From positions 248,001 through 312,000 of the forward strand of contig CP054179.1 of NCBI GenBank assembly GCA_015709615.1: DNA of 64,000 bases, read 5' to 3'. The number at the start of each line of letters is the position of its first letter. Positions within the stretch are counted from its first letter, which is position 1. The position numbers were made by a program, and so were the translations under genes. Source of the DNA: Gammaproteobacteria bacterium. Its GTDB lineage: Bacteria; Pseudomonadota; Gammaproteobacteria; Burkholderiales; Nitrosomonadaceae. Positions 39,601-48,600 of this stretch are shown here, one piece after another. Under the pieces are notes generated by a model that made no database searches, was not told the DNA's origin, and was given only the letters and a program-made list of their open reading frames with translations.

Positions 39601-42600
39601 TCGTTATCTTGCGCCCCTGAGTAATCCGCCACCTCTGGATTTATTATTTTTAGATATGACTCAACGACTCTGTTGCCATAAGGCTTTGCATTATTAACAT
39701 CGTCTGAGAAGAATGAATCTTTTTTAAATTCATTAAAGTCTTTATCAGTCCCATGATAAACAACCAGCGGCCTACCTTGATCATCGACAACTCGACTGTC
39801 ACCAAACCACTTCCAGAAGTTACGAATACCTTCAACCGTTGGATAAATTGGCTTGCCGTTGCTGTTGCGCGTTGGCCGATCAATGCCGTCGATGGTTATG
39901 GTTTCTGTAATGCCGCTCTTCCTATCTCCCATCATCAACGCTGAATCATTGCCACCATCGCCGGTTTTTAACTTCTGCCGTCCCTGGCGCAATATGTTCA
40001 ACAGATCGGTTTCACCAAACTCAGCCAGCTTGGCGAATTTGTGATCTCTCAACCATGCCCGGATCATGCCAACGATGGCCTTTACCTTATCGCCAAACTT
40101 CGGTGTTTGCGCGTAATGAGCGAGCGCTTCATCCATCATGATCTTGATTCTGGTTTCGTTCGGCAGCTCGGTATTCTTGAGCATGTCGGCATAATCAACC
40201 AGACTACCCGTAATACCACGGTCGTTTGCCAGTTTTATCAATCCTTTTCTGCCGCCGATGGCGATATACAGATCATTCAACTTTTTTGTGATCTCGCTTC
40301 CGTACAGCCTACGGACACCCATGTGCCCCTCGATCTCATGCAGAAGGGTTTGCTCTATGTCGGCTTCACTTTCATTATTATTGGCGATAACATACACTTT
40401 GCCGTTATGAACCAGACCCTTTGCATTCTTGGCGGCATCCTCACCATAGTTTTTTGCTATGTTGTTTTTTACGTTGTCCGGCAGATCATCAAACGTCGCA
40501 ACCGTGGATATATCGATATTCCAGACTTTCTGGTTAGCAGCGACAATCCGATCAACTGTAGACCGGGCGACATCGATCTCGACCCCCCCAACATTTGCAG
40601 GATTTCCAAGAAGAAGTGAAGCCTGATCGGCATTGCTGAGAAGCTCATCCAACGCATCGCCATAGCCTAACGTCCGCAATCTGGATTTCTGTTTTTCTAT
40701 TCCAGCAACAAGCAAAGCTTTCTGTTCATCGGGTACTTGCGGACCCTTGGCCATCAATGCGCGCTGTACGCGCTTATGCTCTTCCCTGGTTTTCTCAAGA
40801 TCACCGGCTTGTTGGAATGGTTGCTTGGCTTGTTCTCGCAGCGCGGCCGCATCCTTTATCGATTTATCAGCGTGCGCTTTGGCGTCCTGAATGGTGTCAG
40901 GCAGCCGATCGATATAATTTTTCATGCGCTGCACCATGCCGGACGGAGAGAATGCATCCGACATCATCCATACGCCAGAACTGCCGGTAGGTGTGCGCAG
41001 AATCACAGAACTGGCTAAGTGCTCCAGCCTGAAATCGATACCGCGATATTGAACATCAGCCGTATCGATGATGTGCTCACGCACGCTATTGAATGCGCTC
41101 GCCAGCTCTTTGTATGCAGATTCCTTGTCTGCTTTTGGTTTTCTGCCCTGAACGGCTATCGGCGAGAATCCTTCGCTATCGAGTTTGTGTTTCTTGGCTT
41201 CATCCAGCAATCCTTGCGCTTCGGAAATAATGCTTGGCGCAGTCTTTTTCGCATAATACTCGGCATCGCGCGCTTTTCTGGTCATCGCCAGAACCTCATC
41301 GGCATGCGAGGCTTGCAGCTTCTCCAGTCTGCGGACTTCGTTGCGCAGCCGGGTTTCTTCCAGGATCAACGGATCGCCGGAAGCAGCCGCCTTCATGTCG
41401 GCAGCGTTTGCCGCTTCGCCGTCAATGTCCTCGATTTCATTGATCGTGCCGTCGTAATTGCGCAGCTGCTCAATGCCGCGCGCTTTGTGCTCAAGAATCT
41501 GCCAGCGCCGGGTGTCGTAGGTTTGTTCCGTAGCATATCGCCCGATGAAAACCTCAAATCCATCTGGATCGCGCTCATAGAGCTCGTTGCCGCGGCGGAT
41601 AATTCTCCCTTCGCGCTGCTCTAGATCGGACGGCCGCCACGGCGCATCGATGTGATGCAAACCCACAAGCCTTTTTTGCACATTCGTGCCCGCACCCATT
41701 TTGGGTGTCGAACCCAACAGAAACCTGATCTCGCCCTCATTGACGGCTTTGAACAATTTGTTCTTGGCTACCGGTGTCGAGTAGTCATGTATGAACGCAA
41801 TTTCACGCTCCGGCACGCCCTTGGCAATCAGTTTTTTCTTGATGTCATCGTATACAGAAAACTTCGTAGCTCCGGACATTCCGGCAATATCTTCTCGGGT
41901 GAATAATTCCAGGTTTTCAGTTTCAACTTCATTTTCATTGTTGAAATCGTCTATCGCTTCCTGCTCTATCTCACCGGTAGATTCACGCTTGGTAATCCAA
42001 TCGTTTCGCTTATCATCGTTGGACAGCATGCCGTTGGCTGCATCCATTGCATCCTGTTTGCTGCGGCTGTCGGTCAGTATGGCCGCACCACTGGCCGCAT
42101 CGTATACATCAAAGCGTTTTGAATCCTTGCCGCTACCGCGCTGAACGATGAAATAAGGCAAATCTTCGTGTCCCGGCATCGTGTGCATGGTGCCGCGCTT
42201 CATATCCAGTGCACCGGATTCATTGCGGACATACAGCCTGCGCGGTTTGTTCGAGAAACTGGAGCGTGCCGATAGCGGAACGGACAGATCGCAAAACACC
42301 AGCTGCGTGCCACGATCGGATTGCCACTGCTTGTATATCCGCATCATGTTATCAACGGCCAGATTGATTTTCGATCCCTTAAAATCTGGCGCTGACGGAT
42401 TAATCAGCCGGTAATCAAGCCCGGCTTTATTAGCTTCACCGGTCAAGGATAGTGCGTTAACCTTGCCTTTTGTATCCCTGGTCAACTGGCGCAGATTGGC
42501 AAAACGCCCAACGATGGAATCCGGATTAACAGACACGACCGGGGATAGCGCCAATTCAGCGATTTTTAACCGTGCATCTTGCTCGGTATCGAATTTGCCG

Positions 42601-45600
42601 ACATGATTATCACCAACATAAGCATCGTATTTATCCGACTTCTCATCATGCTGGATTTTGATTTCCTTATTCAGATCGGCGGAAAACTCGATATTCCCGT
42701 TGTCATCTACCTGCGCTCTTGGCACGCCCATCAATGCGGCTACCGCCGGGGAGCGTTTGGCTACGATCAGCGTCGGACGCCCTCCAGAAATCTTCGGTAC
42801 CGGAAATCGTTTCCCTTGCGCTTCCTCCTGCACCTTCAGATCGTCCAGCGTGATGGTGTCAGCGAATGTGTTATAGAGCGACATCAATGCCGGTAAATTG
42901 GTGAATTTGGCAAACCGTGTCGATTGCCGGTAGCCGGATCCGGATGGCGCTACTTCGTAGACGTTTTCCACGCTGCCAAACTGCTTCGCCCAGGCATCAA
43001 ACACGTTCAAACCTTCGCGCTTTAATGTTGGATATTGCATGTAGCGCTGCATGTTGAACATCTCAACCAGGGAATTCGATACCGGTGTTCCGGTCGCAGT
43101 CACATAGGGCGCCTTTTCTCCGAAGGTATTAAACAGCCATTGTGTTTTGACGAACAGATCAAAAGCTTTCGATGACCCGGCAGGGTTGCCCATACCGGGA
43201 TTGCGGTCCATGGTTGTGTGATAAGCCAAGTTCTTGAACTCGTGCATTTCATCGATCATCATGGCATCGATGCCCAACTCATCAAACGTCACCACCTTGC
43301 TGCGCTCGCCAATCGCGGCCAGCTTATCCTTCATCTTGGCTTCCAGATTCTTCCGGATGCGCTCCATGTCCGCGACAATCCTTCTATCGCCGCGCGCACG
43401 TTTCATTTCCTCGATGGATGCCGCCAGTTCGTCAATCTGTTCTTGCAATACCTCCGACTCGGTTTCCGGTGGCAAGCCGATTTTCTTCAGGGAAGAATGT
43501 CCGACAATGACCGCATCCCAATCGCCGGTAATGATCTTGGCAAACATGCGCTCACGATTATCCTTGCTGAAATCCTCCGGTGTGGCCGCAAGTACATTCG
43601 ATCCTGGATACAGGCGCGTGAATTCGTTCATCCACTGCAAGGTAAGATGGTTCGGAACTGCAAAAAACGGCTTGCGCGCAATGCCAAGCCTGCGCATTTC
43701 CATTGCGAGTGCGGTCATGGCAAATGTTTTGCCAGCTCCAACCACATGATCAAAGAGCACCCGGTAAGACTGCAAACCTCGCCACACACCGTTTTTCTGA
43801 TTGCCAAGCAACTCGATGGACGGATTCATGCCGGGGAAGCTCATGTGCGAGCCGTCATATTTGCGCAGCACGATGCGATTCATCTTGTCGTTATAGATGG
43901 AAGCGATCTTGTCGGCACGCTCCGCATCCTGCCACAACCACTTCTGCCATTCCGCCTTGATTGTGTTTTGCTTTTCCCGCGCGGCTTCGGTTTCTTGTTC
44001 CAGTACATAGGTCGTTGTTGATCCGTCAGGATTGCGCACGGTTTTTTTGACTACCGCGCCACGCCCTAGCATCGTCAACTGAAATAAGGATATTGCGGGC
44101 AAATCAGAAGTGCCGAACTTGGCCGTATTCAATGTGGTATCGCCCTGGTTATTGAGCGCCGTCACCCATTGCCCGGTTGCTTTGATGTAGGACACATCAG
44201 CATCCACACCGGATATATGCTTGATGAATTGCTGATACACATCGGCCGGCACGAAAGATGCGCCGATACTTACGCTGATTTCGCTCGGTGTTTTGTCTTT
44301 TGGAATTACCTTTTCCAGCGCTTCGACGTTGCGAGTGTATTTCTTGTCGGCCTGCGCAGCGTCTTTGGCTTCCTGCAATTTTGTCTTAACGTCGCCGGAC
44401 AGATATTCGTCAGCAGCAACAATCCCTGATTGCGGATCATCGAATACCACATCACCCAACTCCTGAATAATATCCTCTGGCGATTTTCCGTATACCTCGG
44501 ACATGTACGGCAAATCAATGCCGCCGCGATAATTCAGCGATGCAAGCAAGGCATCCTTTGCGGTCGATACCTTCAAGAAATCCTGCGGCGGAAATGCGAC
44601 TCTGCGCTTAAATATGTCCGCTTTATTCGCGCTGGGTGCTTTCGGCTCTATCCCTTCCTTTTCGGCTACGGCTTTGCTTATTCCACGGTCATAATCGAAT
44701 TCCAATCCCTGAATCAAGTGCGCTTCGGTATCGTCCAGGAATATGCCGCGATTGGTTACGGTGTTGATGAATTTATATTTCTTGATGAAATCGTCATAGA
44801 CTCGATTGAGTTCGGCGCGATTGTCTTCTATTTCCTGATGGGTGGCATCGGGCGAACGCTCCATGCGCATTTGCGTGCGTAGCGTGTCGCGGATGGCGAT
44901 CATGCCTTTCATGCGGCCTAATTGCGCTTCGGATTTTGGCTGCCATGCTTCGGCGGTTTTTTCGCCCATGACATCGGCACCGCGGCGCATTACTTTGCCG
45001 CTTGCATCCACATAGAACGAACCAACCTTGATACCGTCAGGAACGGCCATATCGGTTGATTTTGAATCATTGGTTCTGGCGATGCTGGTAAATATGTCTT
45101 TTGGCAGCGAGTCGACCCATTCGGACAATTGCTTACCGATGTCACCAGTGGATTCCACTGTGTACTCATTGGCCGAGTACATTTTTCCGGCTGCCGATGG
45201 CTTGCCAAGAACGTATTGCGGTTGAGACACGAAGAATTGATTTACTTTGTGCGTTACCGGTTCATCGGTCTTGCTGTTGATATTCGTCTGGTCGGCAACG
45301 TCCTGCCAAGGCGCAGCATTTTTATTCAAGCCGTTCGGATCGTTCTTCTGGAAAACTAGAATATCCGTAACGACCTCAGTACCTGCATTTTCCTTGAATG
45401 CGGTGTTAGGCAAGCGCACGCCACCGATCAGGCTGGCGCGCTCACCAATCCATTTACGCACGCGGCCATCTTGCGCATCCATGAAATTGTGCGACACGAC
45501 GACGGCCATAATGCCGCCTGGGCGCAGCTTATCAATGGATTTGGCCAGGAAGTAATTGTGAATACTGAAACCAGAATATGCGCTGCGTTCCTTGTCTACG

Positions 45601-48600
45601 AGCGGCTCGTTACCGAATGGCGGATTGCCTATTACCACGTCGAAATATTCTGACGGAATATCGAAATCCTCAAATCCAGTGCTTTGCGCAATCTTGGCTT
45701 TTGGATACAGCGCCGCGGCTAACCGGCTGGTTAATGAGTCCAACTCTACACCGTGCAACTGCGATGAGTTACGCAAATCCTTCGGCATCAAACCAAAGAA
45801 ATTACCAACACCTAATGATGGTTCCAGCAATCGGCCGCCATTGAACCCCAGGCGTTGCAGCGCCGAGTACATGGCGCCGACCGCTACCGGGCTGGTGTAA
45901 TGCGCGTTTCTGGTGGATGCGCGAGCGGCTTTGTATTCTGAATCGGTGAGCAGTTCTTTCAGTTCGGCATGTTGTTTTTCCCATGCCTTGTTTTCCGGAT
46001 CAAACGGGCCTTTCATGGCTCCCCATCCGACGTACTTGGCGAGCGTTTTACGCTCTTGCGGAGTGGCTTTCCTGCCCTCGGTTTCCAGATTCTTGAGAAG
46101 CTTTATCGCATCGACATTATCGCGGTATTTCTTGGCAAGACCGCCCTTTCCAATTTCTTCAGCGTCAATCGAATGATCTTGCTCTACGCTTCCTCGTCCG
46201 GCTCCTCGCTCGGTGTCGGCGGCGCTTGCGTCAGCCCCATCACTTCGGCTTTCTCCCAGCTCGACAGGTGATTCAGGCTCGGATCGCTGAGTGCTTTTCG
46301 CTCGTTTTCTTCCTGCACTGTCAGCGCTTCCAGATACTCCCCGGTCGCTATCAGTGCTTTCACCGTTTTCGGCCACCCCATTATCCAGCGGTTTGCTATG
46401 TCCGTTGCCAGTGGCGGCATTTTCTGTATCGCCTGCATTATTTCCGGCGGATACGCTTTCGGTTGATATAGGGTTTGCATTCACTACCTCCTGTGGTTTG
46501 GTAGTATCTTGTAACTGATCGGGTGTTTTTGCAACAGGATTTACTCTGTCGGCAACCTTCTCAACTTCTATGCTGGCTGCATTTGCCAGTTCTTGATCTG
46601 TCATGTTGACCGGCATCCAGCGGTTATTATCTCCGCCGGAAGGATCATTCTCTTTGGTAACGCGCATCATTACCGACACGCCAGATTTAGTAGTTGGAAC
46701 AGTGCCGCGTAAAGATGTTCCGCCGATATGAATGTATATGCCGCGCTGCTTTTCAGGGTTGAACATGGATAATGTCACGTCACCTGAAACAGCAATGCCG
46801 CCCTCGTTCACCGAAACCGGTTTAAGCGCTTTCCCATTTCTCGCGTGAGGCACAAACCCCGCCGCCGCTAGAGACTTCTGAACGCCTTCAAGGTATTTCT
46901 TTGTGTCGCTCAAAAATTGTCTTTTGACAACACCGCTAGCACCCTCGCCGGTTTCGTTGTCATAACCGTCTATGCTGGAAACACCGTAATCATTTTTAAG
47001 AACCAAGTCTGTTTTCTTGCGCTCTTTGGTACGTTTCTTAGGCTTTTCAATCGTTCCAATGGCGATTTCATTACCTTCTGCTTGCTTGACGTGGCTTGCG
47101 GTTCCCTCTTTTTCCATAAGGTCTAGCTCTGCCGCCGTCGTCATGCCGGTAGTATCAAGCCCCGGATAATGCCGCGCAGCTTCGTAAAAACTGCGCAGGT
47201 ACGGGCGCACCTTTTCACCCAGGTCATTAATCATGGCATCGGAATATTCCCCGAACGTCCTGAATCCAGACTCGATATAAGCGCCAGCCAGCGTTATGCC
47301 GTCCTGCAATAACTCAGGGTCAACGCCAGAATTGAGCGTATTTAGTTTTGATTTGAGGCGTGCGCGCGCAGCCGCTACCTTGGCCGCTGTGAAAATCTTG
47401 TTTTTGGCGAATTGCGCAGTGTCTTGTTGCTCGATTGCTACATCTGGCTCTTTTGGCGTTGCTGTCTCTGCTGTTCCCGGCGTTTCAGTTTGCTTGGTTT
47501 CATTGGCTTGAGTTGCATTGCTTATCTCCTTTTGTTTTGCGCGGCGCGCTTTGGATTCTTTCTCGGTTTTTGGCTTGTGTTCTTCTTTCTTGGTGGCCTT
47601 CTTCGTGCCGGTATCGGCAACAACTTTGCTGGTTGATTGCTCTGTGTTTATAGTGTCCTTGATTGGCTTCTTGCGTTCCTTGGCTTCGCGTTCAGTCTTT
47701 GGCTTTGATAGTGGCTTTTGGGTGTTCCCGTTTTGCGCCCACTGTTTGAAATCACTTGCCGACATTGCAGTGACACCGCGACGGCGTTGCGGTCCGCTAC
47801 CATCAGAAAAATGCGCGTCATAAACTTTTTGCGCTTCTTCTTGCGTTGATACACCAACAACGGCCTTGTGCTCATCAAACTTGCCGTCATGGTTGAATTG
47901 GTCAAACACATAGACTGGTGAACCAGGAACCGGATTTTCAGGTACATACACGTCCACCTGATCGCCGTCGGCTCCTTCACTGCGCTTCAAGTAACCGTAA
48001 TGAGCCGTCATATCGACAGACCACGGTTTGCCGTTTGGATCGGTACCGGATCGTTTTGAACCGGCAGGATTTTCGACGCTTATATCCAGGCCATCAAAAT
48101 TAAGGTGTCCTTTTTTATAGTTACCAGCCTGTTTTTGTGCTTCTGTCGGCTCCGGCCTATCGTTCTCCGGCGACGTTGCTGCCTCGTGCGCTGCAGCATT
48201 TACTTTATTGGCTACATCATGGTGCGCAGCTTCAACGTGCTGAATCGTTTCTTGAGCCTTTTCGATTTGGTCATTTACTCTGGAATCGCCGGTTTCGCCG
48301 GTTTTTTTCGCCCGCTTCTCTGAAACTGTCACCAAGTTATCGGCTGCCTCACGATCCGATTTTTCCCGGTCACGGTTGCGCAATTCTTCAGCGATAGCGT
48401 TTCTTACTCTGCCATCGTTGGCATTGCGCATTTGCTGGCGCAAGTCATCCTCGCTGCGATCTGCAACTGGCGCAGACTCTACCGGATTCAATTTCTTGAC
48501 CGATTCCGGCTGCTTTTCTTCCGGCGTTTGTTGCGGGTTCAAGCCGTACAAGTCTTTAATGCCTGACACATTGCCGCGCATTGATTGCAGCGCATCCAAT

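Noticed and set aside
41019..41624. A 201-codon plus-strand frame inside the giant phage gene
   Set aside because: Shadow of the helicase C-terminal and following region.
43218..44021. A 267-codon plus-strand frame inside the giant phage gene
   Set aside because: It is opposite the helicase domain, whose motifs are intact; the protein has no coherent features.
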